Origin: an uncultured Acidaminococcus sp.
GTDB taxonomy: Bacteria > Bacillota > Negativicutes > Acidaminococcales > Acidaminococcaceae
Direction of reading: 5' to 3'
Assembly: GCA_905213155.1 (NCBI GenBank)
Contig: CAJMHI010000026.1
Coordinates: forward strand, 1 to 26,749
DNA: 26,749 bases
This document shows, in pieces, positions 1 through 7,785 of this stretch. The first letter of the stretch is position 1. Every line of letters begins with the position of its first letter. The position numbers and the translations under genes were made by a program. The notes below the pieces were generated by a model. That model was not told the origin of the DNA. It did no database searches and was given only the letters and a program-made list of their open reading frames with translations.

Positions 1-2
1 TC

Positions 3-2216
3 GTGGGCGGTGCAACCGGTACCCTCACCGATGGGAACATTGGTGTGAATAACGTGGGTGGCAAGCTGAAAGTCCAGCTCTCCAAAGACGTGAATCTGAC
101 ACCTGAAGGCAGCGTGGAACTTGGCAGGACTATCGTAACAAGCACAGGGATTAAGATTCGTTCTCTCAAGGAGTATAACCGGACACACCAGGCGCCTCCT
201 CGTCAGGATGGAGATCCAGAACCGACTACTGTAGAACTCAAAGATGATGGGTTGTACAATGGGTATTACACAATTCGTCAAGTAAAATCTGCTTTGGGCG
301 ATACCAATCTGGATGATGTTAACGAGGAACAGAAATACAGCGCTGCTACCGTGGCCGATTTGCAGAGATTGAACAAGACCATTAACGAGAAGAGCGAGGG
401 AGAACTGCGGTTTGACGCCAACAGCGGCGGAGAAGTGACCAATAAGTCCCGCAGCAAGGTAACCATCGCTGGCGCCGGAACTGAAGAAGATGAGCGCTAT
501 GACGGTGGCAATCTGAAAACCTATATTTCTCAGGACGAAGATGGGAACACCACCATTAAATTGATGATGGCCAAGAATGCACAGTTTGAATCTGTGAAGG
601 CTGGCAACACGATGATGGATACGCATGGCATCACCATCCATAATGAAGATGGTAAGCCTGATGTAAGTCTCACCGGAAACGGCCTGGATAACGGCGGCAA
701 CCGGATTGTGAACGTAGCGGCTGGTAAAAACGACACCGATGCCGTAAACGTGAAACAGCTGAAGGACGTGGTGAATCAATCCGTTGAAGGTGCCAAGGCC
801 AAGTCCGGTAAGAACATCACAGTGGATAATAATGGCAAGGTCAACCTGAATGATTCCATTACCATGGGGTCGGATGATGATCCCACCAAGCAAGTGAAGA
901 TTGATGGAGAAAAAGCCTCTATCACGGCAGGCAGCGGAGCCAATCAGGTAAGCCTGGATGGCTTACAAGGCAAAGTTACAGCTGGAAAAGTGACGGTAAA
1001 CGGAAGCAGCGGGACGGTCAATGGCTTGACTAACCTGACCTGGGATGCAGAGCACATCACCAGCGGGCAGGCGGCTACCGAAGACCAGCTGAAACAAGCT
1101 GTAGGCAACATCCAAAACCTGAGCGAAGATGCTGGCAAACACAGCTCTGTAACGGCGGGAGACAACATCACCGTTACGGAAGATGGTACCAATGAAAAAG
1201 GAGGGGTTGTCTACAAAGTAGCCACCAGCAAAGACCTGTCCGTCAACTCGGTGACCACTGGATCCACCCGTGTGGATACTCACGGCGTAACCATCGAAAA
1301 TGGGCCGTCCATTACTAATAACGGCATTGATGCCGGCGGCAAGGTGGTAACCAATGTGGAAAATGGCCGTGTTGCACCGGATTCCAAGGATGCGGTAAAC
1401 GGCAGCCAGTTGTATGATACCCAAAAGGCCATCAACAATGTGGGCTCTGGGATCAATAAACTGAGCACCCGGATTAACCGGGTAGGCGCCAGCGCCGCTG
1501 CCTTGGCGGCGCTCCATCCGCAGGACTTCGATCCGGATGACAAACTGGACTTTGCAGCAGGCGATGGCAACTACAAGAGCACCAGTGCTGTAGCTATCGG
1601 TGCGTTCTACCGGCCTACGGAAAACGTGATGTTCTCTGTGGGAGGCAGCTTCTCCGGCGGTGAAAACATGGTGAATGCCGGCGTAACCTGGAAACTGGGG
1701 CAGAAGAATCACGTGACCCGGTCCCGTGTGGCCCTGGCCAAGGATGTGCTGGCGATGAAACAGGAACTGGAAAGCCTGAAGAAGGAACTGGCAGCATATA
1801 AAGCCGGCGGACAACCTAATGTAGCCACAACGGCTGCCCGTACCGTGAACTTCCCGGATGTACCGGAAAATCATTGGGCCTACAACTATGTGAAATCCCT
1901 GGCAGAACGCGGCTATCTGGAAGGCTATCCGGATGGCGAATTCAAGGGCGATCGCACCATGACGCGCTATGAATATGCGGCGATCATTTACCGCGCATTG
2001 CAAAATGGTGCACCGTCAGATGGAAACATGGCTCGCTCCATTGATGAATTCGGACCTGAACTGACGTCGGTGCAGAGCATTGACCGGTTCCGGGTAGACC
2101 GGATTTCCGGAAAGGACAACGACCGGAACAAGGTGGAACGGGTACGTGTGAACGACAAAGACAATGCGGCAAAAAATGACTATCGGGATGTGTACGGAAG
2201 TCAGATTAGCCGGTAA
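3..2216 (+). CDS. Trimeric autotransporter adhesin (YadA/Hia type), 5'-truncated by the window, with C-terminal SLH domain
   Basis: This is the C-terminal 737 residues of a type Vc surface adhesin; the frame is open to the window edge, so signal peptide and head are missing and position 3 is not a real start. The stalk has head/neck-type motifs (DAVNVKQL near residue 250, DAVNGSQLYD near 463). A YadA membrane-anchor region follows at about 485-568 (VGASAAALAALHP, then AVAIGAFY and AGVTWKL beta strands). Unlike classical YadA, which ends at the last barrel strand, this protein continues with a short coiled coil (about 575-600), one SLH domain (about 615-668, with FPDVPENHWAY, GYPDGEF and MTRYEYA) and a charged tail of about 70 residues rich in D, R, K and N. 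Family knowledge puts the anchor in the outer membrane. The SLH part would then be periplasmic and could bind peptidoglycan, as in OmpM-type porins. Adhesin identity is secure; the tether role is inferred. Confidence 0.9.
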   Translation: MGGATGTLTDGNIGVNNVGGKLKVQLSKDVNLTPEGSVELGRTIVTSTGIKIRSLKEYNRTHQAPPRQDGDPEPTTVELKDDGLYNGYYTIRQVKSALGDTNLDDVNEEQKYSAATVADLQRLNKTINEKSEGELRFDANSGGEVTNKSRSKVTIAGAGTEEDERYDGGNLKTYISQDEDGNTTIKLMMAKNAQFESVKAGNTMMDTHGITIHNEDGKPDVSLTGNGLDNGGNRIVNVAAGKNDTDAVNVKQLKDVVNQSVEGAKAKSGKNITVDNNGKVNLNDSITMGSDDDPTKQVKIDGEKASITAGSGANQVSLDGLQGKVTAGKVTVNGSSGTVNGLTNLTWDAEHITSGQAATEDQLKQAVGNIQNLSEDAGKHSSVTAGDNITVTEDGTNEKGGVVYKVATSKDLSVNSVTTGSTRVDTHGVTIENGPSITNNGIDAGGKVVTNVENGRVAPDSKDAVNGSQLYDTQKAINNVGSGINKLSTRINRVGASAAALAALHPQDFDPDDKLDFAAGDGNYKSTSAVAIGAFYRPTENVMFSVGGSFSGGENMVNAGVTWKLGQKNHVTRSRVALAKDVLAMKQELESLKKELAAYKAGGQPNVATTAARTVNFPDVPENHWAYNYVKSLAERGYLEGYPDGEFKGDRTMTRYEYAAIIYRALQNGAPSDGNMARSIDEFGPELTSVQSIDRFRVDRISGKDNDRNKVERVRVNDKDNAAKNDYRDVYGSQISR

Positions 2217-2241
2217 CAAGCAGTAGATGCTACAACTGAAA

Positions 2242-2273
2242 GCGGGGACTCTGCATGCAGGGCCCCCGTTTTT
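2242..2273 (+). terminator. Rho-independent terminator of the adhesin gene
   Basis: CGGGG (2243-2247) pairs with CCCCG (2264-2268), with further pairing of CTCTGC against GCAGGG inside, and TTTTT follows at 2269-2273. It lies 27 nt after the adhesin stop codon. Confidence 0.8.
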
Positions 2274-2297
2274 ACGTTGCGAAAAATAAAGAAACAT

Positions 2298-2327
2298 TTG
2301 CAATTTTTGGTTGGTATCGTTTATAAT
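2298..2327 (+). promoter_or_regulatory. Candidate promoter for the XRE regulator (or an unannotated leader RNA)
   Basis: TTGCAA (2298-2303), an 18-nt spacer and TATAAT (2322-2327) make a good sigma-A-like promoter. It lies about 180 nt upstream of the XRE start codon, so the transcript would have a long leader. An inverted repeat, GGTAT (2313-2317) and ATACC (2326-2330), straddles the -10. Confidence 0.55.
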
Positions 2328-2419
2328 ACCTTTTGTAATCATGATTAGAAATTGGAAACTCCGGAAAAACCAACGCTAGTAAAACTTTTTTCAAGATGTT
2401 GTCACACTAACATACTTTT

Positions 2420-2445
2420 TTAATTAAGTATTATATACTAATTAA
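2420..2445. promoter_or_regulatory. AT-only inverted repeat upstream of the XRE regulator, candidate operator
   Basis: TTAATTAAGTAT (2420-2431) and ATACTAATTAA (2435-2445) are inverted copies around a TAT centre, differing by a single extra T. The dyad is 65 nt upstream of the XRE gene. Autoregulation through an upstream palindrome is common for small XRE proteins, but binding here is inferred. AT-rich DNA yields chance dyads, so confidence is moderate. Confidence 0.4.
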
Positions 2446-2509
2446 AAATAAATATTAATAAGAGACCTCCAATATCGGAAAACAGGACCAATACAGAAGG
2501 AGCACAACC

Positions 2510-2839
2510 ATGAATCAACAACAGAAAGATGTCATCTCACGGGTGATCGGTGCGCGGATCGCCTACTACCGCAATATTTTGGGAATGACACAAAAAGAAC
2601 TGGCCAATCGGCTTACCATCAGCCCCAGCACCATTGCAAAAATTGAACAGGGAAAGTACGGCAGCAGTATGTCGATTTATTATATCCTGGATTTAAGTGA
2701 AATCTTTGGCGTTGCCCCCAGTGCATTGATGCATGTGAATGAGCAGGACAGGGATCTGGTTTATGGGATGGTGTACCATCATTCCAAGTTGCAGGAGAAA
2801 AATCAGCCGCTTACGATTGCTACGGAGGTGGCTTCCTGA
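2510..2839 (+). CDS. XRE-family helix-turn-helix transcriptional regulator
   Basis: A 109-residue protein with a lambda-repressor-like HTH_3 domain at about residues 11-70. The recognizable core is RIAYYRNILGMTQKELANRLTISPSTIAKIEQGK, given here by its key parts: GMTQKELA for helix 2 and SPSTIAKIEQG for the recognition helix. A short C-terminal part (about 71-109) has no motif I know and no enzymatic or sensor domain. The start is set by an AGAAGGAG ribosome binding site about 10 nt before the ATG. It is monocistronic: a terminator follows, and the next gene is convergent. The AT-only dyad at 2420-2445 may be its own operator. Target genes are unknown; the adjacent adhesin is one possibility by proximity only. 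Confidence 0.85.
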   Translation: MNQQQKDVISRVIGARIAYYRNILGMTQKELANRLTISPSTIAKIEQGKYGSSMSIYYILDLSEIFGVAPSALMHVNEQDRDLVYGMVYHHSKLQEKNQPLTIATEVAS

Positions 2840-2861
2840 ATCGTATCAGGCATAAATAAAC

Positions 2862-2897
2862 AGGAGGAGCTTCTTTTGGAGAAGCCCCTCCTTATTT
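2862..2897. terminator. Bidirectional terminator between the convergent XRE and aminotransferase genes
   Basis: Arms at 2862-2874 (AGGAGGAGCTTCT) and 2880-2892 (AGAAGCCCCTCCT) form a 13-bp stem with one mismatch. It is followed by TTATTT on the + strand and by A/T-rich sequence on the other side, between two gene 3' ends. Confidence 0.75.
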
Positions 2898-2909
2898 AAT
2901 ACGCTTTAT

Positions 2910-4103
2910 TTATTTTCCCGCTTTGACTTCTTTCAACGCTTCGGCCATACGGCTGATGCCTTCAATGATCCGATCATCGGGCATATTGGAGTAGTTGACA
3001 CGCATGTGGTGGTCGTTGTTGCCGTTGGGATAGAACGGTTCGCCCAATACGGCGGCTACTTTCTTTTCAATGCATTTATCAAAGACTTTCCGGGCGCTGA
3101 CGCCTTCGGGGAAAGTCAGCCACAGAAACAGGCCGCCATGGGGATGGGTCCAGGTGGTGCCATCTTTGAATTTTTCTTCCATGCATTTGATAATCAGGTC
3201 ACGGCGATGACGGTACAGGTCGTTGATTTCTTTTACATGGGCATCCAGGCTGAATTCGTCCATGTATTTGTCGATAATGGCCTGGTCAAAGGCAGAAGTA
3301 TGCAGGTCGGAACTTTGTTTGCATTTTACAAATTCCGTAAGGATTTCTACCGGAGCTGCCAGCCAGCCAATTCTAAGGCCGGGGCAGAAGGTCTTGGAGA
3401 AAGTGCCCATGCCCATAACCAGGTTCTTGGTGTCCATGCTCAGCAGGGAGGGCAGGGTTTCCCCTTCATAGCGCAGTTCGCCGTAGGGGTTATCTTCCAG
3501 TACGGGGACTTCGTATTGGTTTACCAGGGCCATGAATTTTTCACGGCGTTCCCGGGTCCAGCAAATACCGGTAGGATTCTGAAAATCAGGAATAACGTAA
3601 ATCAGCTGCACGTTGGGAGTGGAAGCCAGAATCTTTTCCAATTCTTCCGGAATCATACCTTCACCGTCGCAGGGCACTTCCTTAAAAGTACAGCCGGTAG
3701 GTTTGAAAGCGTTGATGGCAGCCAGATAGGTGGGGGATTCCATCAATACTACGGAATCTTCTTGCAGGAATACTTTGGCGGCCAAATCCAGGTTTTGCTG
3801 GCTACCGATGGTAATCAGGATGTTTTCTGCCTTCAGGCTGGATTTGTAAATCCGGTTCTGCCGGTCTGCAATCTTGCCACGCAGGCTGGGATTGCCTTCT
3901 GTGGTGGCATATTGCAATACCTTGCGGCCTTCTTCCTTGCAGACATCCACGCAGACTTTGGAAATTTCGTCAACGGGGAACAGCTCCGGGGCAGGCAGGC
4001 CCCCTGCAAAAGAAATGATATCCGGTCGCTGGGTCACCTTTAAAATTTCTCTGACGGCGGATGCCTTCATCAGGTCCATGCGTTTGGCAAACTTATACTT
4101 CAT
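2910..4103 (-). CDS. PLP-dependent aminotransferase, class I/II (2-aminoadipate/aromatic/branched-chain transaminase-like)
   Basis: A 397-residue fold-type I aminotransferase expected to move an amino group between an amino acid and a 2-oxoacid in the cytoplasm. Visible residues include the PLP-binding lysine K237 in GTFSKTFCPGLRIGW, R244 nearby, N176 in PDFQNPTG, and D204 and Y207 in LEDNPYGEL. A C-terminal MRVNYSN supplies the usual carboxylate-binding arginine. The N-terminus (FAGGLPAPELFP) matches the LysN/MocR-related group, but there is no fused GntR HTH domain. I chose the ATG at 4103 because GAGGAGGG precedes it closely. The frame stays open upstream to 4268, but that extension lacks a ribosome binding site and runs through the promoter. 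It is the only - strand gene here. The exact substrate cannot be read from sequence. Confidence 0.88.
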   Translation of the reverse strand: MKYKFAKRMDLMKASAVREILKVTQRPDIISFAGGLPAPELFPVDEISKVCVDVCKEEGRKVLQYATTEGNPSLRGKIADRQNRIYKSSLKAENILITIGSQQNLDLAAKVFLQEDSVVLMESPTYLAAINAFKPTGCTFKEVPCDGEGMIPEELEKILASTPNVQLIYVIPDFQNPTGICWTRERREKFMALVNQYEVPVLEDNPYGELRYEGETLPSLLSMDTKNLVMGMGTFSKTFCPGLRIGWLAAPVEILTEFVKCKQSSDLHTSAFDQAIIDKYMDEFSLDAHVKEINDLYRHRRDLIIKCMEEKFKDGTTWTHPHGGLFLWLTFPEGVSARKVFDKCIEKKVAAVLGEPFYPNGNNDHHMRVNYSNMPDDRIIEGISRMAEALKEVKAGK

Positions 4104-4127
4104 GAAAAAGCCCTCCTCTAACACTCC

Positions 4128-4148
4128 TTGTACATTCTTCTTGTACAA
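4128..4148. promoter_or_regulatory. TTGTACA-N7-TGTACAA inverted repeat in the aminotransferase leader
   Basis: Perfect 7-bp arms at 4128-4134 and 4142-4148 with a 7-nt spacer. The dyad lies between the transcription start expected from the 4168-4196 promoter and the ribosome binding site. Related palindromes TGTATACA (about 4216) and CTGTACAG (about 4268) occur nearby. An operator is plausible but unproven. Confidence 0.4.
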
Positions 4149-4167
4149 CAGATGAAAATGTAAAAAA

Positions 4168-4196
4168 ATAGTATCACTTCTGGGGATTTGAGTCAA
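4168..4196 (-). promoter_or_regulatory. Promoter of the aminotransferase gene
   Basis: Read on the - strand: TTGACT (4196-4191), exactly 17 nt, then TACTAT (4173-4168). Transcription would start near 4161, giving a leader of about 58 nt before the ATG at 4103. Confidence 0.7.
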
Positions 4197-4268
4197 GAAA
4201 TTGCATATGAAATTCTGTATACAAAAGCAAAAAAATAGAAATGTAAAGAACAGAACAATTCCATGCAC

Positions 4269-4299
4269 TGTACAGCGACCTAAGGGAATATGCTATAAT
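4269..4299 (+). promoter_or_regulatory. Extended -10 promoter of polA
   Basis: TGC directly precedes TATAAT (4294-4299), forming an extended -10; the -35 (TGTACA, 4269-4274) is weak and 19 nt away. It sits 29 nt upstream of the polA start and points away from the aminotransferase promoter. Confidence 0.65.
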
Positions 4300-4327
4300 A
4301 GCAGGGAATACAAAAGGACGGTGCATC

Positions 4328-6946
4328 ATGGATAAGAAATTCCTTTTAATTGACGGCAGCAGCCTGCTGCATCGGGCATTTTTTGCCATGCCGCCATTTA
4401 CAAACTCCCAGGGAGTGAATACGGGCGCTGTGTACGGGCTGTGCAATATGCTGCTAAAACTATTGGGAGAACTCCATCCGGAGTATATGCTGGTGGCGTT
4501 TGATAAATCCCGGAAAACCTTCCGCACGGAGAAATTTCCGGACTACAAAGGCCAGCGGTCAGCAACGCCGCCGGAACTGAAAGAGCAGTTTCCCCTTTCT
4601 ATAGAACTGCTCCGCAGCCTGGGGATTCCCACGCTGGAAGTGGATAATTACGAGGCGGACGATATTATCGGGACACTTTCTGCGGCCGCACCGGAAGACG
4701 TTGCTGTCAAGATCGTGACCGGGGACCGGGATGAACTGCAGCTTATTAAAAGCAACGTGGAAGTGCTTTTTACGAAAAAAGGCATTACCACGCTGGATAT
4801 TTATGATGAAAAAAAATTTGGCGAGGAATACCAAGGCCTTCAGCCGAAGCAAATCATTGATTTAAAGGGCCTTATGGGGGATGCCAGTGATAATATTCCC
4901 GGAGTGCCGGGAGTGGGCCCCAAAACGGCGTTAAAGCTCATCTGTGCCTATGACAGCGTGGAGAATGTACTCTCCCATATTGACGAAGTGAGCGGCAAAT
5001 CCCTGAAAGAAAAACTGCGGGCGAACCAGGATAAGGCCCTTTTGTCCAAAGAGCTGGCCACCATCTGTCTGGAAGCACCGGTGTCACGGGAATTAGCCGA
5101 CTATGCTGTGAAAGGGATGCCGAAGGAGAGCCGGGAATTTCTCCGTATGCTGGAATTTAAGAACATGTGGGAAAAGTTTGCCGCCGTATTAGGGACGGAA
5201 GGAGAACAGGGAACGACTGCGGAGGATCCCCTGTCCCTTTTTGGGGAACCTGCCGCAGAAACTGCATGGGAAAAAGTTGCAGTGACGGACGAAAAGCAGG
5301 CCGAAGCGCTGCTGGAACAAATCAAGCAGGAAAATGGTGTCGTACCTCTTTCTTATCAGGTGACGGGCACGCTGCCCCATTTGGAACTAGAGACTTTGGA
5401 TCTGGCATTTCATGAAACCATTTATCATTTTACGGCGCCGCTGCCGGCTAAAGCGGCCCTGCTGGCCTTTTTGGGCTCTGCAACCCAGTTAAAGGCAGTA
5501 GCCGATCCTAAAGAACTTTATAAGTATATGATGGGAGAAGGAAAAATGCTCCGGGGGATTACGGAAGATCCGTCCCTGGCGGCCTATCTGTATGAGCCGG
5601 GCGGCACCCAATATGGCGTAAAAAGCCTGGCGGAAGAATTCTTGCCCGCTGCAAGTGGGGAAGCGGCCCAGGATACGGCGGCCCTCATTCCCGTGCTTAC
5701 GGAAAAACTACAGGAGAGAAACCTGATTTCTCTCTATCGGGAGATGGAGCTGCCGCTGACGGAAAACCTGGCACGGATGGAATTTACCGGGGTGGCGCTG
5801 GATGAAGCCATGCTGGAAGAAGTCACGGAAGAAATACAAAAAAAAGTGACGGTCCTGGAACAAAAAGCCTGGGACCAAGCCGGAGAATCTTTCAACCTGA
5901 ATTCTCCTAAACAGCTGGGCGTACTCCTATTTGAAAAATTGGGTCTTCCCATTATCAAAAAGACTAAAACTGGATATTCTACGGACGTAAACGTGCTGCA
6001 AGCCCTCCAGGGAGAACATCCTCTCATTGAAACCTTGCTGGAATACCGGCAGCTGAGCAAATTGCTCTCTACCTATTTATTGGGGCTGAAACCCTTGCTC
6101 AACCCGGAAACGGGACGCATCCATACCCATTTTAACCAAATGGCCACGGTGACGGGACGGCTTTCCAGTGCGGAACCCAATCTGCAGAATATTCCTACCC
6201 GGACGGAAGTGGGAAAACGGATGCGAGAAATGTTTGTGCCGGGCAAAGGGTATGACCTGCTGTTAAGCTGCGATTATTCCCAGGTAGAATTGCGGGTGAT
6301 GGCGAGCATCGCCCAAGATGAATTGCTGCTGGATTCTTTCCGGCACGGGCAAGATGTCCACGCTCGTACAGCTTCGGAAATCTTTGGTGTGCCGCTGGAA
6401 GAGGTGACGCCCTATATGCGGAGCAAGGCCAAGACGGTGAATTTTGGCATTATTTACGGCATCAGCGATTTCGGATTGGCCCGGCAGCTGGGTGTCCCTC
6501 GGAGCGAAGCGGCGGAATACATTAACAACTATTTTGCCCGCTATACCGGCGTAAAGAAATATATGGAACAGGAAAAACAAAAGGCCAGGGAGCTGGGGTA
6601 TGTGGAAACCCTGTTTGGCAGGCGCCGCTATTTGCCGGACATCAAAAGCAGCAATTTCAACCGGCGCAGTTTTGCGGAACGCACGGCGATCAATACGCCC
6701 ATCCAGGGAACAGCAGCGGATATTATTAAAGTGGCCATGCTGAAAGTGGAAGAAGCCTTGCGGCAGGCGGGACTAAAAAGCCGGGTGCTGCTCCAGGTGC
6801 ATGACGAGCTGGTGCTGGAAGTCACGGATGGAGAAAAAGAACAGGCAGCTAAACTGGTAAAAGATGCCATGGAGCACGCTGTGCAATTGGCGGTGCCACT
6901 CATAGCCGATGTGGCCTGGGGCGAAAACTGGGCCAAAGCAAAGTAA
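4328..6946 (+). CDS. polA: DNA polymerase I
   Basis: An 872-residue family A polymerase for gap filling, RNA-primer removal and repair. The N-terminal 5'-3' nuclease (about 1-290) starts FLLIDGSSLLHRAFFAMPP and carries TGDRDELQL and the helix-hairpin region SDNIPGVPGVGPKTA. The polymerase domain shows motif A DYSQVELR (D649), motif B RSKAKTVNFGIIYG (from R698) and motif C QVHDELVLEV (H825, D826). The middle 3'-5' exonuclease-like domain (about 300-470) lacks the DxE acidic pair expected at Exo I: the corresponding stretch reads VVPLSYQVTG. Proofreading is therefore probably absent, as in Bacillus and Thermus Pol I. It begins the polA-mutM-coaE cluster; mutM starts 10 nt downstream. Confidence 0.97.
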   Translation: MDKKFLLIDGSSLLHRAFFAMPPFTNSQGVNTGAVYGLCNMLLKLLGELHPEYMLVAFDKSRKTFRTEKFPDYKGQRSATPPELKEQFPLSIELLRSLGIPTLEVDNYEADDIIGTLSAAAPEDVAVKIVTGDRDELQLIKSNVEVLFTKKGITTLDIYDEKKFGEEYQGLQPKQIIDLKGLMGDASDNIPGVPGVGPKTALKLICAYDSVENVLSHIDEVSGKSLKEKLRANQDKALLSKELATICLEAPVSRELADYAVKGMPKESREFLRMLEFKNMWEKFAAVLGTEGEQGTTAEDPLSLFGEPAAETAWEKVAVTDEKQAEALLEQIKQENGVVPLSYQVTGTLPHLELETLDLAFHETIYHFTAPLPAKAALLAFLGSATQLKAVADPKELYKYMMGEGKMLRGITEDPSLAAYLYEPGGTQYGVKSLAEEFLPAASGEAAQDTAALIPVLTEKLQERNLISLYREMELPLTENLARMEFTGVALDEAMLEEVTEEIQKKVTVLEQKAWDQAGESFNLNSPKQLGVLLFEKLGLPIIKKTKTGYSTDVNVLQALQGEHPLIETLLEYRQLSKLLSTYLLGLKPLLNPETGRIHTHFNQMATVTGRLSSAEPNLQNIPTRTEVGKRMREMFVPGKGYDLLLSCDYSQVELRVMASIAQDELLLDSFRHGQDVHARTASEIFGVPLEEVTPYMRSKAKTVNFGIIYGISDFGLARQLGVPRSEAAEYINNYFARYTGVKKYMEQEKQKARELGYVETLFGRRRYLPDIKSSNFNRRSFAERTAINTPIQGTAADIIKVAMLKVEEALRQAGLKSRVLLQVHDELVLEVTDGEKEQAAKLVKDAMEHAVQLAVPLIADVAWGENWAKAK

Positions 6947-6956
6947 GGAGCACTTT

Positions 6957-7778
6957 ATGCCGGAACTGCCAGAAGTGGAGCAGGTGCGGATTTCCCTCCT
7001 GCCTCATATAAAAGGTAAGAAAATTGAATCGGTGCGGGTGGACGTGCCTAAAATGATCCATCATCCGGATATAGAAACCTTTTGCCGGGAAATTTCTGGC
7101 CGGCAGATTGTAGATGTAGGCCGCAAGGGAAAATACCTGCGGCTGGAACTGGAAAAGGGCATGTATTTATTGGTGCATTTGCGGATGACGGGGGCGCTTT
7201 TGGCACTGCCCAAAGGAAATGCAGAGCCGCCGTTTACCCGCATGGCCTTTATCCTTTCTGGAAATGAGAATCTATATTTTTCCGATATCCGGAAATTTGG
7301 CACGGTGGAACTTATCGGGCTGGATGACTACCGGGATGCCGGCTATGAAATGCTGGGGCCGGAGCCATTGGAAGACGCCATGGATGCAGCCTATTTGCGG
7401 GCAAAGGCAAAGGGAAAAATCACCCGTGTGAAATCGTTTATTTTGGATCAAAGCGTTATCGCAGGGCTGGGCAATATTTATGCCGACGAAAGTCTTTTTG
7501 TGGCCCATATCCGTCCCACTCGGCGGGTGGACCGGCTGACAAAAAAAGAGTGGGAAACCCTCGCTTTGGCTATTAAGCAGGTCATTGCCCAGGGCTTGCG
7601 GCACCATGGCACCACGTTTCGCAATTATCAGGATGCGGATGGCAAAATGGGGGATAACGCCGCGTATTTAAATGTGTACCACCACAAGGGAGAGCCCTGC
7701 CCGTTATGCGGAACGCTCTTAAAACAAATCAAAGTGGCAGGGCGGGGCAGCGTCTATTGCCCCCATTGCCAAAGGTAG
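6957..7778 (+). CDS. mutM: Formamidopyrimidine-DNA glycosylase (Fpg)
   Basis: A 273-residue base-excision repair enzyme that removes 8-oxoguanine and formamidopyrimidines and nicks the abasic site. After Met removal the N-terminus is PELPEVEQVR, giving the catalytic Pro and Glu. The middle has RKGKYLRLEL and the DNA-binding segment AGLGNIYADESLF. The C-terminus has an intact zinc finger, CPLC-x16-CPHC, ending at QR. The ATG at 6957 is preferred over an upstream in-frame start because PELPE must follow the initiator Met and GGAG (6947-6950) is its ribosome binding site. It is 10 nt from polA and 7 nt from coaE, so probably co-transcribed repair genes. Confidence 0.97.
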   Translation: MPELPEVEQVRISLLPHIKGKKIESVRVDVPKMIHHPDIETFCREISGRQIVDVGRKGKYLRLELEKGMYLLVHLRMTGALLALPKGNAEPPFTRMAFILSGNENLYFSDIRKFGTVELIGLDDYRDAGYEMLGPEPLEDAMDAAYLRAKAKGKITRVKSFILDQSVIAGLGNIYADESLFVAHIRPTRRVDRLTKKEWETLALAIKQVIAQGLRHHGTTFRNYQDADGKMGDNAAYLNVYHHKGEPCPLCGTLLKQIKVAGRGSVYCPHCQR

Positions 7779-7785
7779 GCGGACT

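Noticed and set aside
963..2003. Long open frame of 346 codons on the - strand inside the adhesin gene
   Set aside because: Antisense shadow of a compositionally biased repeat protein; no domain and no ribosome binding site. The sense frame has clear motifs.
2510..2839. XRE gene as antitoxin of a toxin-antitoxin pair
   Set aside because: No small partner gene overlaps or adjoins it on the same strand; it is flanked by a terminator and a convergent gene.
3006..4043. Open frame of 345 codons on the + strand opposite the aminotransferase
   Set aside because: The opposite strand encodes an unmistakable PLP enzyme with its active-site lysine; the + strand frame has no recognisable domain.
4104..4268. 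55-residue N-terminal extension of the aminotransferase (starting MHGIVLFF), which looks like a signal peptide
   Set aside because: It runs through the TTGACT/TACTAT promoter and leader dyad and has no ribosome binding site; a good site serves the ATG at 4103.
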